Made by a program: the position numbers and the translations under genes
Notes under the pieces: generated by a model
What the model was told of the DNA's origin: nothing
The model's database searches: none
The model's input: the letters and a program-made list of their open reading frames with translations, nothing else
Shown: positions 1 to 13,183 of the stretch, in pieces
How positions within the stretch are numbered: the stretch's first letter is position 1
Layout: every line of letters starts with the position of its first letter
DNA from: Pseudomonas sp. 30_B
GTDB taxonomy: Bacteria > Pseudomonadota > Gammaproteobacteria > Pseudomonadales > Pseudomonadaceae
Length of the DNA: 64,000 nucleotides
Reading direction: 5' to 3'
Assembly: GCF_017491605.1 (NCBI RefSeq)
Contig: NZ_JAFGYY010000006.1
Location: 124,001 to 188,000 of the forward strand

Positions 1-254
1 ATCCAGGCGCAGGCGCTTTCGGTGAGCGTGCGGCCGATGTCCATCAGGCTCTGGCCGAGCAGCTTCTCCAGCTCCGCCTGCGAAAGCTCGGGGAAGCAGT
101 GCGCCAGGTTGGTCCGCGCCACCTCGCGGGAGCGGTTCGGAATCTTCCACATCAGCCAGCCGATACCCGCGCCCAAGGCCCCCACCGCGCGCCACGGCAG
201 CATGGCGAACAACCGCAGGAAGCCCACCACCAGTGCGCCCTTGAATTTCTCCAC
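1..254 (-). CDS. Lipid A biosynthesis acyltransferase (LpxL/HtrB family), N-terminal part
   Basis: Partial gene cut by the left window edge; only the first 84 residues are present. They read as a hydrophobic N-terminal anchor followed by IGWLMWKIPNRSREVARTNL and HCFPELS, the typical opening of the late lipid A acyltransferases that add a secondary (2-hydroxy)lauroyl chain to Kdo2-lipid IVA at the inner membrane. GTG at 252-254 is chosen because AAGGAG lies 7 bases upstream; an in-frame ATG five codons earlier (267-269) has no ribosome site. Its place beside tag matches htrB1 of P. aeruginosa. The HX4D catalytic motif would lie outside the window, so substrate cannot be judged. Confidence 0.8.
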   Translation of the reverse strand, partial: MEKFKGALVVGFLRLFAMLPWRAVGALGAGIGWLMWKIPNRSREVARTNLAHCFPELSQAELEKLLGQSLMDIGRTLTESACAW

Positions 255-356
255 GGGAAACTCCTTCATTCAGAGGCGCACATTCTAACCAGTGGCGCAG
301 AGTGAAGGCGAAAGACGCATCTCAATCGCCTGAATCAGCGCACCCTGCTGATCCCC

Positions 357-436
357 TGTAGGAGCGAGCTTGCTCGCGAACAGAGTTTTCCGGCGGCATC
401 GGCGTTGGGCTGTTCGCGAGCAAGCTCGCTCCTACA
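357..436. repeat. REP doublet (inverted pair, family GTAGGAGCGAGC)
   Basis: Two 26-base arms (357-382 and 411-436) are perfect inverted copies around a 28-base spacer. Each arm begins with TGTAGGAGCGAGC and contains its own small hairpin (GCGAGC-TT-GCTCGC). It lies between the convergent ends of nothing coding: the stop of tag is to the right and the start of lpxL to the left. Same family as 56405-56499 and 59623-59692. Confidence 0.9.
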
Positions 437-456
437 AGTTACTTCCCCGTCCGTGA

Positions 457-1005
457 TCAGGAGAGTTCGGCATAACGATCGCAGTCGGTGGTGTGGTCCA
501 TCACCATGCCGGTGGCCTGCATGAAGGCGTAGCAGATAGTTGGGCCGACGAAGGTAAAGCCGGCCTTGCGCAGGGCCTTGCTCATGGCTTCGGCCTCGGG
601 CGTCACCGCCGGGACCTGGCCGCGTTCGCTGAAGTGATTGACCTTGGGCCGGCCGCCGACGAAGGACCAGAGGAAGCCCACCGGGTCCTCCAGCTCCAGC
701 CAGGCCCGGGCGTTCTGCCGTGCCGCCTTGAGCTTGGCAAGGTTGCGGATGATGCCCGGGTCCTGCATGCGTTGTTCGATTTCCTCGTCGCTCATCCGCG
801 CCAGGCGCTCGGGGTCGAAGCCGAACAGCACCTCGCGGTAGCGTTCGCGCTTCTTCAGCACGGTGATCCAGGACAGACCGGCCTGGGCGCCTTCGAGGAT
901 CAGCATCTCGAACAGCGCCCGTGCATCACGCTGGGGCACACCCCACTCGGCATCGTGGTAGGCGATGTACAGCGGGTCGTCGTTACACCAGAAGCAGCGG
1001 GGCAT
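457..1005 (-). CDS. tag: DNA-3-methyladenine glycosylase I
   Basis: A 182-residue base-excision repair enzyme that removes 3-methyladenine from alkylated DNA. Family features are visible: the zinc-snap residues Cys4, His17, His171 and Cys175 (MPRCFW, AYHDAEWG, DHTTDCDR), the catalytic-pocket Glu38 and Trp46 (LEGAQAGLSW), and the standard length. The ATG at 1005 follows an AGGA about nine bases upstream. It is transcribed divergently from glyQ across a 189-base gap, the same neighbour pair as in P. aeruginosa. Confidence 0.95.
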   Translation of the reverse strand: MPRCFWCNDDPLYIAYHDAEWGVPQRDARALFEMLILEGAQAGLSWITVLKKRERYREVLFGFDPERLARMSDEEIEQRMQDPGIIRNLAKLKAARQNARAWLELEDPVGFLWSFVGGRPKVNHFSERGQVPAVTPEAEAMSKALRKAGFTFVGPTICYAFMQATGMVMDHTTDCDRYAELS

Positions 1006-1150
1006 GGCGGTCGTCCTGACAGGAAAAGTCCGACTATAGCCAATCCACTGTATGAAAACACAGTCATCCGGCGGATTTTCCTGTGGATTCGCGAACTTCC
1101 GCCGGGCGCCTGGAAATCGCTGTGAGGCCCAAGCCGCAAGCGTCTTGGGG

Positions 1151-1156
1151 TATACT
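1151..1156 (+). promoter_or_regulatory. Probable -10 of glyQS
   Basis: TATACT lies 38 bases before the chosen glyQ start. No convincing -35 is seen 16-18 bases upstream, so only the -10 is called. Confidence 0.4.
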
Positions 1157-1194
1157 GCCGGGTTTTAGTCGCATATCCAGCACAGGTGAAATTC

Positions 1195-2142
1195 GTGAGC
1201 CAGACTACGCCCGCCGTGCCCACCTTCCAGGACCTGATCCTCGCCCTGCAAAAATACTGGGCCGATCAGGGCTGTGTGGTGCTGCAGCCCTACGACATGG
1301 AAGTAGGCGCCGGCACCTTCCACACCGCCACCTTCCTCCGCGCCGTGGGCCCGGAAACCTGGAACGCGGCGTACGTGCAGCCCAGCCGCCGTCCCACCGA
1401 CGGCCGCTACGGCGAGAACCCCAACCGCCTGCAGCACTACTACCAGTTCCAGGTGGTCCTCAAGCCCAACCCGGAAAACTTCCAGGAGCTGTACCTGGGC
1501 TCGCTGAAGGCCATCGGCATCGACCCGCTGGTCCACGACATCCGCTTCGTCGAGGACAACTGGGAATCGCCGACCCTCGGCGCCTGGGGCCTGGGCTGGG
1601 AAATCTGGCTGAACGGCATGGAAGTCACCCAGTTCACCTACTTCCAGCAGGTCGGCGGCATCGAGTGCTACCCGGTCACCGGTGAGATCACCTACGGCCT
1701 GGAACGCCTGGCCATGTACATCCAGGGTGTCGATTCGGTGTACGACCTGGTGTGGGCCGACGGCCCGTTCGGCAAGGTCACCTACGGCGACGTGTTCCAC
1801 CAGAACGAAGTGGAGCAATCGACCTACAACTTCGAGCACGCCAACGTCGAGAAGCTGTTCGAACTGTTCGACTTCTACGAAAGCGAAGCCAACCGCCTGA
1901 TCGAGCTGCAGCTGCCGCTGCCGACCTACGAGATGGTCCTCAAGGCCTCGCACACCTTCAACCTGCTGGACGCCCGCCGTGCCATCTCGGTGACCGAGCG
2001 TCAGCGCTACATCCTGCGTGTGCGCACCCTGGCCCGTAACGTGGCGCAGAGCTACCTGCAGGCCCGCGCCCGCCTCGGCTTCCCGATGGCCACCCCCGAG
2101 CTGCGTGACGAAGTACTGGCCAAGCTGAAGGAGGCCGAATAA
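1195..2142 (+). CDS. glyQ: Glycine--tRNA ligase alpha subunit
   Basis: Catalytic subunit (315 residues) of the alpha2beta2-type glycyl-tRNA synthetase, charging tRNA-Gly in the cytoplasm. The class II core is plain: [12 protein letters not shown] at the start, [35 protein letters not shown], and the C-terminal [13 protein letters not shown]. The GTG at 1195 (MSQTTP) is preferred over the GTG three codons earlier because AGGTGA is spaced five bases from it and homologues start with MSQT. The stop TAA overlaps the glyS ATG by one base (TAATG), implying coupled translation of the two subunits. Confidence 0.97.
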   Translation: MSQTTPAVPTFQDLILALQKYWADQGCVVLQPYDMEVGAGTFHTATFLRAVGPETWNAAYVQPSRRPTDGRYGENPNRLQHYYQFQVVLKPNPENFQELYLGSLKAIGIDPLVHDIRFVEDNWESPTLGAWGLGWEIWLNGMEVTQFTYFQQVGGIECYPVTGEITYGLERLAMYIQGVDSVYDLVWADGPFGKVTYGDVFHQNEVEQSTYNFEHANVEKLFELFDFYESEANRLIELQLPLPTYEMVLKASHTFNLLDARRAISVTERQRYILRVRTLARNVAQSYLQARARLGFPMATPELRDEVLAKLKEAE

Positions 2143-4196
2143 TGAGCGCGAAGGATTTCCTCGTCGAACTGGGCACCGAAGAGCTGCCACCCAAGGCCCT
2201 GAAAAGCCTCGGTGAAGCCTTCCTGGCCGGCATCGAGAAGGGCCTCAAGGCCGCCGGCCTGACCTACGCCGCCGCGCGCTGCTATGCCGCGCCGCGCCGC
2301 CTGGCCGTGCAGATCGACCAGCTCGCCGTGCAGCAGCCCGACCGCACCGTGAACCTCGACGGCCCGCCACTGCAGGCAGCCTTCGACGCCAGCGGCAACC
2401 CGACCCAGGCCGCCCTCGGCTTCGCCAAGAAGTGCGGCGTGGACCTGGAACAGATCGACAAGAGCGGACCGAAGCTGAAGTTCAGCCAGAGCATCGCCGG
2501 CCAGCCGGCCGTGGACCTGCTGCCGGGCATCGTCGAAACCTCGCTGAACGAGCTGCCGATTCCCAAGCGCATGCGCTGGGCCGCCCGCCGCGAAGAATTC
2601 GTGCGTCCGACCCAGTGGCTGGTGATGCTGTTCGGCGATGACGTCGTCGACTGCGAGATCCTGACCAAAAAGGCCGGCCGCGAATCCCGTGGCCACCGTT
2701 TCCACAATCCGGACAACGTGCGCATCTCCAGCCCGGCCAACTACCTGGAAGACCTGCGCAGCGCCCACGTGCTGGCCGACTTCGCCGAGCGCCGCGAGAT
2801 CATTTCCAAACGCGTCGCGGAGCTGGCCGCCGAGCAGAAGGGCACCGCCGTAGTGCCGGCCGACCTGCTGGACGAAGTGACCGCGCTGGTCGAGTGGCCG
2901 GTACCGCTGGTGTGCTCCTTTGAGGAGCGCTTCCTCGCCGTGCCGCAGGAAGCCCTGATCACCACCATGCAGGACAACCAGAAGTACTTCTGCCTGCTGG
3001 ACGCCAACGGCAAGCTGCTGCCGCGCTTCATCACCGTGGCCAACGTCGAGAGCAAGGCACCGGAGCACATCATCTCCGGCAACGAGAAGGTCGTGCGTCC
3101 GCGCCTGACCGACGCCGAGTTCTTCTTCAAGCAGGACCAGAAGCAGCCGCTGGAAGCCTTCAACGCCCGCCTGAAGAACGTGGTGTTCCAGGCCCAGCTG
3201 GGCACCGTGTACGAGAAGGCCGAGCGCGTTTCCAAGCTGGCCGCCTACATCGCCGAGCGCATTGGCGGTGACGCGACCAACGCGGCCCGCGCCGGCATCC
3301 TCTCCAAGTGCGACCTGGCCACCGAGATGGTCGGCGAGTTCCCGGAGATGCAGGGCATCGCCGGTTACTACTACGCCACCGCCGGTGGCGAGGCGAAGGA
3401 CGTTGCCCTGGCGCTGAACGAGCAGTACATGCCGCGCGGTGCTGGCGCCGAGCTGCCGACCACCCTGACCGGTGCCGCCGTGGCCGTGGCCGACAAGCTC
3501 GACACCCTGGTCGGCATCTTCGGTATCGGCATGCTGCCCACCGGCAGCAAGGACCCCTACGCCCTGCGTCGCGCCGCCCTGGGCGTGCTGCGCATCCTCA
3601 TCGAGAAGCAGCTGGACCTGGACCTGGCCGACGCCATCGGCGTGGCCGTGGCCCAGTACGGCGACAAGGTGAAGGCTGCCGGTCTGTCCGAGCAGGTGCA
3701 GGACTTCGTCTTCGACCGTCTGCGTGCCCGTTACGAGGACGAAGGCGTGGACGTGGCCGTGTACCAGGCCGTGCGTGCCCTGAAGCCTACCGCGCCGCTG
3801 GACTTCGACCAGCGCGTGCAGGCCGTGCAGGCCTTCCGTCAGTTGGCGGAAGCCGAGGCTCTGGCCGCCGCCAACAAGCGTGTGTCGAACATCCTGGCCA
3901 AGGCCGAAGGCGAGGTACCTGCCGCCGTCAATGCCGGCCTGTTCGCCGAGACCGCCGAGAAGGCCCTTGGCAGCGCCGTGGCGGCTGCCGAAGGCGAAGT
4001 GGCTCCGTTGGCCGCGGCTCGCGACTATCGCGCAGCCCTGGCCCGTCTGGCGGCCCTGCACGCGCCGGTCGATGCCTTCTTCGAGGAAGTGCTGGTCAAC
4101 GCGGACGATAACGCCGTGAAGGCCAACCGCTACGCGTTGCTGGCCAAGCTGCGCGGGCTGTTCCTCGGCGTCGCCGACATCTCGCTGCTGGGCTGA
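2142..4196 (+). CDS. glyS: Glycine--tRNA ligase beta subunit
   Basis: 684 residues, normal for GlyS. It binds tRNA-Gly and carries the HD-like and C-terminal anticodon-binding regions of the tetrameric glycyl-tRNA synthetase. N-terminal [14 protein letters not shown] and the mid-region [21 protein letters not shown] are characteristic. It begins on the last base of glyQ and ends just before a strong hairpin terminator, so glyQ-glyS form a complete two-gene unit. Confidence 0.97.
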   Translation: MSAKDFLVELGTEELPPKALKSLGEAFLAGIEKGLKAAGLTYAAARCYAAPRRLAVQIDQLAVQQPDRTVNLDGPPLQAAFDASGNPTQAALGFAKKCGVDLEQIDKSGPKLKFSQSIAGQPAVDLLPGIVETSLNELPIPKRMRWAARREEFVRPTQWLVMLFGDDVVDCEILTKKAGRESRGHRFHNPDNVRISSPANYLEDLRSAHVLADFAERREIISKRVAELAAEQKGTAVVPADLLDEVTALVEWPVPLVCSFEERFLAVPQEALITTMQDNQKYFCLLDANGKLLPRFITVANVESKAPEHIISGNEKVVRPRLTDAEFFFKQDQKQPLEAFNARLKNVVFQAQLGTVYEKAERVSKLAAYIAERIGGDATNAARAGILSKCDLATEMVGEFPEMQGIAGYYYATAGGEAKDVALALNEQYMPRGAGAELPTTLTGAAVAVADKLDTLVGIFGIGMLPTGSKDPYALRRAALGVLRILIEKQLDLDLADAIGVAVAQYGDKVKAAGLSEQVQDFVFDRLRARYEDEGVDVAVYQAVRALKPTAPLDFDQRVQAVQAFRQLAEAEALAAANKRVSNILAKAEGEVPAAVNAGLFAETAEKALGSAVAAAEGEVAPLAAARDYRAALARLAALHAPVDAFFEEVLVNADDNAVKANRYALLAKLRGLFLGVADISLLG

Positions 4197-4207
4197 TGCC
4201 CGCCTGA

Positions 4208-4254
4208 AAGCCGGGAGTTCGCAACGGTTCGCCGTAACGGACTCCCGGCTTTTT
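4208..4254 (+). terminator. Rho-independent terminator of glyQS
   Basis: AAGCCGGGAGT (4208-4218) pairs with ACTCCCGGCT (4241-4250) and is followed by five T residues. It starts 12 bases after the glyS stop. Confidence 0.9.
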
Positions 4255-4291
4255 CATTTCCGACTTATCGAAGCCCGTGACTTATCGAAGC

Positions 4292-4822
4292 ATGAAGCTA
4301 CTGATCCTCGACCGCGACGGTGTCATCAACCAGGACTCCGACGACTACATCAAGTCCCTCGACGAGTGGATTCCGATCCCCAGCGCCATCGCCGCCATCG
4401 CCCAACTGAGCAAGGCTGGCTGGACCGTCGCGGTGGCCACCAACCAGTCGGGCATCGCCCGCGGCTACTATGACCTGGCGACGCTGGAAAGCATGCACCA
4501 GCGCCTGCGCGAGCTGGTGGCGGAGCAGGGCGGTGAACTCGGGGTGATCGTCTACTGTCCGCACGGCCCCGACGACGGCTGCGACTGCCGCAAGCCGAAA
4601 CCCGGTATGCTGCAGCAGATCGCCCGCCACTACGGCGTCGAGCTCCACGGCATCTGGTTCGTGGGAGACAGCCGGGGTGACCTGGACGCCGCGCTGGCCG
4701 TCGATTGTCAGCCCGTGTTGGTAAAGACCGGCAAGGGCGAACGCACCCTGGGCAAAGCCTTGCCCGAGGGCACCCTGGTATTCGACGATCTGGCAGCCGT
4801 TGCTGCCCATCTACTTTCCTGA
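4292..4822 (+). CDS. gmhB: D-glycero-beta-D-manno-heptose-1,7-bisphosphate 7-phosphatase
   Basis: HAD-superfamily phosphatase of 176 residues making the heptose precursor of the LPS inner core. The N-terminal LILDRDGVIN holds the nucleophile Asp7 and the general acid Asp9; ATNQSGIARG is motif II; YCPHGPDDGCDCRKPKPGM contains the zinc-binding Cys/His loop typical of GmhB; GDSRGDLDAA is motif IV. ATG 4292 is chosen since homologues begin MKLLILDRDG; an in-frame GTG at 4277 would add MTYRS. The ribosome site is weak for either. The next gene follows after 12 bases. Confidence 0.95.
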   Translation: MKLLILDRDGVINQDSDDYIKSLDEWIPIPSAIAAIAQLSKAGWTVAVATNQSGIARGYYDLATLESMHQRLRELVAEQGGELGVIVYCPHGPDDGCDCRKPKPGMLQQIARHYGVELHGIWFVGDSRGDLDAALAVDCQPVLVKTGKGERTLGKALPEGTLVFDDLAAVAAHLLS

Positions 4823-4834
4823 GGATTCATCACA

Positions 4835-5599
4835 GTGCAGGCCATCAGAACCGTTCTCTTCTACCTGCTGCTGTCCTTCAGCGCCTTCGTCTGGGGCACC
4901 CTCAGCCTGCTCATCGCGCCCTTCCTGCCGTTCCGCGCGCGCTATCGCTTCATCGCCCAGGCCTGGTGCAAGTTCGCCGTCTGGCTGGCCACCTGGATGG
5001 TCGGCGTGCGTTATGAGCTCAAGGGCGTGGAGAACATCCCCGAACAGCCCTGCGTGATCCTGGCCAAGCACCAGAGCACCTGGGAAACCTTCTTCCTCAC
5101 CGGCTACTTCGAGCCGCTCAGCCAGGTGCTCAAGCGCGAGCTGCTGTTCGTGCCCTTCTTTGGCTGGGCCATGGCGCTGCTCAAGCCTATCGCCATCAAC
5201 CGCGACCAACCCAAGGTGGCCCTCAAGCAGATGGCCAAGCAGGGCGACGAACGCCTGAAGCAGGGCGCCTGGGTGCTGATCTTCCCGGAAGGCACCCGCG
5301 TGCCCACCGGCCAGATCGGCAAGTTCTCCCGCGGTGGCGCGGCCCTGGCGGTCAACGCCAACCTGCCGGTGTTGCCGATCGCGCACAACGCCGGGCACTG
5401 CTGGCCGAAGAACGGCTGGGCGAAATACCCCGGCACCATTCAGGTCGTGATCGGCCCGGCGATGTATGCCGAGGGGGAGGGCGCACGCGCCATCACCGAG
5501 CTCAACCAGCGCGCCGAGAACTGGGTCGTGCAGACCCTGCGTGACATGGGTGAGCTGCCGCCCGAGGCCGCCCCTCAGGCGGTTGCCGAAGCCTCCTGA
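4835..5599 (+). CDS. 1-acyl-sn-glycerol-3-phosphate acyltransferase (PlsC family)
   Basis: 254-residue inner-membrane enzyme that acylates lysophosphatidic acid to phosphatidic acid. An N-terminal membrane segment (VLFYLLLSFSAFVWG) is followed by the acyltransferase motifs: KHQSTWET (an HX4E form of the usual HX4D, common in this subgroup), INRD, and FPEGTRVPTG for glycerophosphate binding. The start is GTG 4835. In P. aeruginosa the gene in this place (PA0005) is called lptA/plsC; I leave the symbol open because lptA also names an LPS transport gene. It converges on gyrB across a two-sided terminator. Confidence 0.92.
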   Translation: MQAIRTVLFYLLLSFSAFVWGTLSLLIAPFLPFRARYRFIAQAWCKFAVWLATWMVGVRYELKGVENIPEQPCVILAKHQSTWETFFLTGYFEPLSQVLKRELLFVPFFGWAMALLKPIAINRDQPKVALKQMAKQGDERLKQGAWVLIFPEGTRVPTGQIGKFSRGGAALAVNANLPVLPIAHNAGHCWPKNGWAKYPGTIQVVIGPAMYAEGEGARAITELNQRAENWVVQTLRDMGELPPEAAPQAVAEAS

Positions 5600-5615
5600 A
5601 GCTTTCAGCCGGACA

Positions 5616-5648
5616 AAAGAAAAGGGCCCCGAAGGGCCCTTTCTTTTT
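5616..5648. terminator. Bidirectional terminator between plsC-like gene and gyrB
   Basis: AAAGGGCCC-cgaa-GGGCCCTTT, with A residues on the left and TTCTTTTT on the right, so it can stop transcription from both convergent genes. Confidence 0.9.
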
Positions 5649-5657
5649 GCCTGCGGA

Positions 5658-9181
<3,524 letters not shown>

Positions 9182-9190
9182 CGATACGCG

Positions 9191-10297
9191 TCAGAGGCGC
9201 ATCGGCATGACGACATAGGCGGAGTCGTCGTTGTCCGCTTCCTGCACCAGCGCACTGCTGTTGGAGTCGGAGAGGATCATGCGCACCTGCTCGGTACCCA
9301 TTACACCCAGGACGTCCAGCAGATAGCTGACGTTGAAGCCGATCTCCAGGTTGCCGCCGTTGTAGTCGACCTGCACTTCTTCTTCCGCCTCTTCCTGCTC
9401 CGGGTTGTTCGCTTGGATTTTCAGAAGGCCGTTGGAAAGCTGCAGACGAATGCCGCGGTACTTCTCGTTGGAGAGGATCGCGGTACGGCTGAAGGCCTCA
9501 CGCAGCACCTGGCGATCACCGAGTACCAGCTTGTCGCCGCCCTTGGGCAGCACGCGCTCGTAATCCGGGAACTTGCCGTCGACCAGCTTGGAGGTGAAGG
9601 TGAACTCGCCGGTGGTCGCACGAATGTGGTGCTGGCCGAGGACGATGGACACTTCGCCGTCCTGCTCGGTGAGCAGGCGAGCCAGTTCGAGGATGCCCTT
9701 GCGCGGCACGATCACCTGGTGGCGATCCTGAGCTTCCGGCACACCGTTGCTCAGCGAGCACATGGCCAGGCGGTGACCGTCGGTCGCGACGGCGCGCAGG
9801 GTGCCGCCGCCCACTTCGAGCAGCATGCCGTTGAGGTAATAACGCACGTCCTGCTGCGCCATGGCGAAGCTGGTGCGGTCGATCAGACGACGCAGCTTGC
9901 TCTGCACCAGGCTGAAGGTCAGCGAACCCGGACCTTCTTCCACGGTGGGGAAGTCGTTGGCCGGCAGGGTGGAGAGGGTGAAGCGGCTGCGGCCGGCCTT
10001 CACCAGGAGTTTCTGCTCGTCGACGCGGATGTCGATCACGGCGTCGCTGGGCAGGCTCTTGCAGATGTCCATCAGCTTGCGCGCCGGTACGGTGATTTCG
10101 CCCGGTTCGGCGGCATCTTCCAGGGTCACGCGGCCAACCAGTTCGACTTCAAGGTCGGTACCGGTCAGCGACAGCTGCTGACCTTCGACAACCAGCAGGA
10201 CGTTGGAAAGAACCGGCAGCGTCTGGCGGCGCTCGACAACGCCAGCGACCAGTTGCAGGGGTTTCAACAGAGCTTCGCGTTGAATAGTGAAATGCAT
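9191..10297 (-). CDS. dnaN: DNA polymerase III sliding clamp (beta subunit)
   Basis: 368 residues, the ring clamp that tethers polymerase III to DNA. MHFTIQREALLKPLQLV opens the protein, TLPVLSNVLL and the C-terminal segment ending YVVMPMRL (the hydrophobic pocket end, VMPMRL) are diagnostic. AAGGGA lies eight bases before the ATG. It sits 29 bases downstream of dnaA in the same operon. Confidence 0.98.
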   Translation of the reverse strand: MHFTIQREALLKPLQLVAGVVERRQTLPVLSNVLLVVEGQQLSLTGTDLEVELVGRVTLEDAAEPGEITVPARKLMDICKSLPSDAVIDIRVDEQKLLVKAGRSRFTLSTLPANDFPTVEEGPGSLTFSLVQSKLRRLIDRTSFAMAQQDVRYYLNGMLLEVGGGTLRAVATDGHRLAMCSLSNGVPEAQDRHQVIVPRKGILELARLLTEQDGEVSIVLGQHHIRATTGEFTFTSKLVDGKFPDYERVLPKGGDKLVLGDRQVLREAFSRTAILSNEKYRGIRLQLSNGLLKIQANNPEQEEAEEEVQVDYNGGNLEIGFNVSYLLDVLGVMGTEQVRMILSDSNSSALVQEADNDDSAYVVMPMRL

Positions 10298-10326
10298 GGT
10301 CTAGTCCCTTGCCTCGTGAGGCTGCG

Positions 10327-11862
10327 TCAGGTGGTCAGAGTACGCAGCAGGTTCTTGTAGTCCTCGCGGATATCCGCGTCGGATTCCTTGAGTTGAGCAA
10401 TCTTGCGGCAGGCGTGCAACACAGTCGTGTGGTCCCGACCACCGAAGGCCACGCCGATTTCCGGCAGACTGTGGTTGGTCAGTTCCTTCGAGAGTGCCAT
10501 GGCAACCTGACGCGGACGTGCCACCGAGCGCGAACGGCGCTTGGACAGCAGGTCGGCGATCTTGATCTTGTAGTACTCGGCGACGGTGCGCTGGATGTTG
10601 TCGATGCTGACCAGCTTGTCCTGCAGGGCCAGCAGGTCCTTCAGCGACTCGCGGATCAGCTCGATGGTGATCGGGCGGCCCATGAAGTGGGAGTGGGCGA
10701 TCACGCGCTTGAGCGCACCTTCCAGCTCGCGCACGTTGGAGCGGATGCGTTGCGCGATGAAGAACGCCGCATCATGCGGCAGCTCGACCTTGGCCTGCTC
10801 GGCCTTCTTCATCAGGATCGCCACGCGGGTTTCCAGTTCCGGCGGCTCCACGGCCACCGTCAGGCCCCAGCCGAAGCGCGACTTCAGGCGTTCTTCCAGG
10901 CCTTCGATTTCCTTCGGATAGCGGTCGCTGGTCAGGATGACCTGCTGGCCGCCTTCAAGAAGGGCGTTGAAGGTGTGGAAGAACTCTTCCTGGGAACGCT
11001 CCTTGCGGGCGAAGAACTGGATGTCGTCGATCAGCAACGCGTCCACCGAACGGTAGAAGCGCTTGAATTCGTTGATGGCGTTCAGCTGCAGCGCCTTCAC
11101 CATGTCCGCGACGAAACGCTCCGAATGCAGGTACACGACCTTGGCATTGGGATTCTTCTTCAGCAGATGGTTACCCACAGCGTGCATCAGGTGGGTCTTG
11201 CCCAGGCCGACGCCACCATAAAGGAAGAGCGGGTTGTAGCCGTGCTTGAGGTTGTCCGCCACCTGCCAGGCCGCCGCGCGGGCCAGCTGGTTGGACTTGC
11301 CTTCGACGAAGTTCTCGAAGGTAAAGGTGCGGTTGAGATAGCTGGTGTGCTTGAGCGCGCCTTCCACCTGCACGTTGCGTTCGGTACGCACAGTCGCGGG
11401 CATTGCCGCGGCCAGCGGATCGATACCCGGACTGGACTCATCGAGGTCAGGCAGCGGCTGGGCAACCGGCTGAGCCGGCGTCGGTTGCGGCTCCGGGATC
11501 GCCGGTGCAACGGCCACGGGAGCAATCGGAGCCGGTGCCACGGCGGCAATGGGAGGGGGCGCCGACGGCACGCTGACATGGGGCTGCGGAACCAACGCCG
11601 CACGCGGCGTACGACTGCGACGGCTGCCGATCAGCAGTGACAAGGCCGGGATCTGGCCGTTGCCACGCTCACTGAGCAGCTCGAGCATGCGCCCCATGTA
11701 CTTCTCGTTGACCCAATCGAGCACGAAGCGGTTGGGTGCGTAAACGCGCAGCTCCTCACCCTCGGACTCGACCTGTAGAGGTCGGATCCAGGTGTTGAAT
11801 TGCTGGGACGGCAGCTCATCGCGCAGAAGCTCCACGCACTGCTGCCAAAGTTCCACGGACAC
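10327..11862 (-). CDS. dnaA: Chromosomal replication initiator protein DnaA
   Basis: 511 residues. Domain I at the N-terminus ([20 protein letters not shown]), a Pro/Ala-rich flexible domain II of about 90 residues, the AAA+ domain III with Walker [10 protein letters not shown] and Walker B LLIDDIQF, and C-terminal domain IV with the DnaA signature [15 protein letters not shown] that reads the TTATCCACA box. GTG 11862 (MSVELW) is preferred to an ATG eight codons upstream, because GGGGGA is spaced five bases from it and homologues start there. First gene of dnaA-dnaN-recF-gyrB. Confidence 0.98.
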   Translation of the reverse strand: MSVELWQQCVELLRDELPSQQFNTWIRPLQVESEGEELRVYAPNRFVLDWVNEKYMGRMLELLSERGNGQIPALSLLIGSRRSRTPRAALVPQPHVSVPSAPPPIAAVAPAPIAPVAVAPAIPEPQPTPAQPVAQPLPDLDESSPGIDPLAAAMPATVRTERNVQVEGALKHTSYLNRTFTFENFVEGKSNQLARAAAWQVADNLKHGYNPLFLYGGVGLGKTHLMHAVGNHLLKKNPNAKVVYLHSERFVADMVKALQLNAINEFKRFYRSVDALLIDDIQFFARKERSQEEFFHTFNALLEGGQQVILTSDRYPKEIEGLEERLKSRFGWGLTVAVEPPELETRVAILMKKAEQAKVELPHDAAFFIAQRIRSNVRELEGALKRVIAHSHFMGRPITIELIRESLKDLLALQDKLVSIDNIQRTVAEYYKIKIADLLSKRRSRSVARPRQVAMALSKELTNHSLPEIGVAFGGRDHTTVLHACRKIAQLKESDADIREDYKNLLRTLTT

Positions 11863-12295
11863 GGATATCCCCCAAAGAAGGCGCAAAGCGAAAATAGGTC
11901 GATATTGTAGCCGTGCCGGGAGAACTTATCCACATGAGAAACGAGGGCGGACGCAAGTAAAATCAAGATGTTAATGAATACGCCGATTGTCGGGTAAGCG
12001 GGCCGTGAGCCTTGTGGATAACAGCTGGATGAGGCAGGGGATGAGCCTGGTGATCAGGCTGTGGAAAAAACGGCTGTGGAAAAACCAAGGTTCTGTCCCC
12101 AGCTTTCCAACCGTCGAAACACAAGCCGCCCACCCGTTCCGGACAGGGTTTTCATTGACCGGAAGCTCGACTAGCAAAGGCCTGCAATGACTTATGCACA
12201 GGCAAGGCCTCCAACAGTCATAATCACCGCTTCAATCTTTCAAAAAAGAATTTCGCCTCTTCTTAATTCAATTTGTATCCGGTGCTGGTTGGAAA
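11863..12295. other. oriC: Candidate replication origin I (dnaA-rpmH intergenic)
   Basis: Between divergent dnaA and rpmH there are exact DnaA boxes at 11926-11934 and 12013-12021 (opposite orientations), two TTTTCCACA-type boxes at 12060-12068 and 12075-12083, and TTATGCACA at 12192-12200. The last three fit the relaxed box TTWTNCACA. An AT-rich run follows at about 12236-12290 (AAAAAAGAATTT, CTTAATTCAATTTG), a possible unwinding element. This is the established location of a Pseudomonas origin (rpmH-dnaA), and gene orientation diverges here. Confidence 0.85.
11904..11934 (-). promoter_or_regulatory. Probable dnaA promoter overlapped by a DnaA box
   Basis: On the minus strand TACAAT (11909-11904) is a good -10; 17 bases upstream TGGATA (11932-11927) matches the -35 at four of six places. 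That -35 is embedded in the exact DnaA box TTATCCACA at 11926-11934. The arrangement predicts self-repression of dnaA by its product; the promoter assignment is inference. Confidence 0.6.
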
Positions 12296-12324
12296 TTGAC
12301 CTGACCGCGCGATTTCTCTAGAAT
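12296..12324 (+). promoter_or_regulatory. Sigma-70 promoter of rpmH
   Basis: TTGACC (12296-12301), a 17-base spacer, and TAGAAT (12319-12324), 60 bases before the rpmH ATG. Likely drives rpmH-rnpA-yidD-yidC. Confidence 0.8.
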
Positions 12325-12383
12325 CGCCGGTCTCTTTAAACGGGGTCACTGCGACCTCAAGTCGTCAACCCAGGTACCGAATC

Positions 12384-12518
12384 ATGAAACGTACTTTCCA
12401 ACCCAGCACCCTCAAGCGCGCTCGCGTCCACGGTTTCCGCGCTCGCATGGCCACCAAGAACGGTCGTCAGGTTCTGTCGCGTCGTCGCGCCAAGGGCCGT
12501 AAGCGTCTGACCGTCTGA
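12384..12518 (+). CDS. rpmH: 50S ribosomal protein L34
   Basis: 44 residues, beginning [18 protein letters not shown] and ending [12 protein letters not shown], the complete and nearly invariant L34 of the large ribosomal subunit. It is too short for usual gene-length cut-offs. Arg/Lys content is very high, as expected for an rRNA-buried protein. First gene of the unit with rnpA (14-base gap). Confidence 0.98.
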
Positions 12519-12532
12519 TTTGTCCGACACAG

Positions 12533-12940
12533 GTGGTGAGTCAAGGCTTCGACCGGGATAAGCGTCTACTGACAGCCCGGCATTTCACAGCAGTCTTCGA
12601 CTCCCCCACCTCCAAGGTTCCCGGCAAGCACATCCTGCTGCTGGCGCGCGAAAACGGTCTCGATCACCCCCGCCTCGGCCTGGTGATCGGCAAGAAGAAC
12701 GTCAAGCTCGCCGTCGAGCGTAACCGCCTCAAACGCCTTCTCCGCGAATCCTTCCGCCACAACCAGCAAAAACTGGCCGGCCTGGATATCGTGGTCATCG
12801 CGCGCAAGGGCCTCGGCGATCTGGAGAATGAAGAACTGCACCAGCAGTTCGGCAAACTCTGGAAGCGCCTGTTGCGCAATCGGCCCAGCCCGGAACCTAC
12901 GACAGAATCTCCGGGAGTGGCCGACAGTTCCCATGCGTAG
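12533..12940 (+). CDS. rnpA: Ribonuclease P protein component
   Basis: 135-residue basic protein that assists the RNase P RNA in maturing tRNA 5' ends. The RNR motif region [22 protein letters not shown] is clear, as is the N-terminal [11 protein letters not shown] 12533 is used, giving [13 protein letters not shown] like relatives; the following GTG is an alternative. Its 3' end overlaps yidD by eight bases, coupling their translation. Confidence 0.96.
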   Translation: MVSQGFDRDKRLLTARHFTAVFDSPTSKVPGKHILLLARENGLDHPRLGLVIGKKNVKLAVERNRLKRLLRESFRHNQQKLAGLDIVVIARKGLGDLENEELHQQFGKLWKRLLRNRPSPEPTTESPGVADSSHA

Positions 12941-13181
12941 ACTGGCGCTTCTACTGATCCAGTTTTACCGCTACGCCATCAGTCCCATGATGGGCAGGCA
13001 CTGTCGTTTCTATCCCAGCTGTTCCTGCTACGCGCAGGAAGCCATCGAAATCCATGGCTTCCTGCGTGGTGGCTGGCTGGCCGCTCGTCGCCTCGGCCAC
13101 TGCCACCCCTGGCACCCCGGTGGCTATGATCCGGTACCGCCAGCCCCATCCAAGACCGCCCCTTCCTCGACGGCCGAGTAA
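12933..13181 (+). CDS. yidD: Membrane protein insertion efficiency factor YidD
   Basis: 82 residues. [30 protein letters not shown] and [14 protein letters not shown] are the hallmark Cys/His-containing segments of YidD, a small inner-membrane-associated protein that aids YidC-dependent insertion. ATG 12933 lies inside the end of rnpA. The yidC ATG follows three bases after its stop. Confidence 0.93.
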   Translation: MRRLALLLIQFYRYAISPMMGRHCRFYPSCSCYAQEAIEIHGFLRGGWLAARRLGHCHPWHPGGYDPVPPAPSKTAPSSTAE

Positions 13182-13183
13182 TC

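Noticed and set aside
2052..4061. 669-residue frame opposite glyS
   Set aside because: Shadow of glyS with repetitive Gly/His/Gln composition typical of antisense frames.
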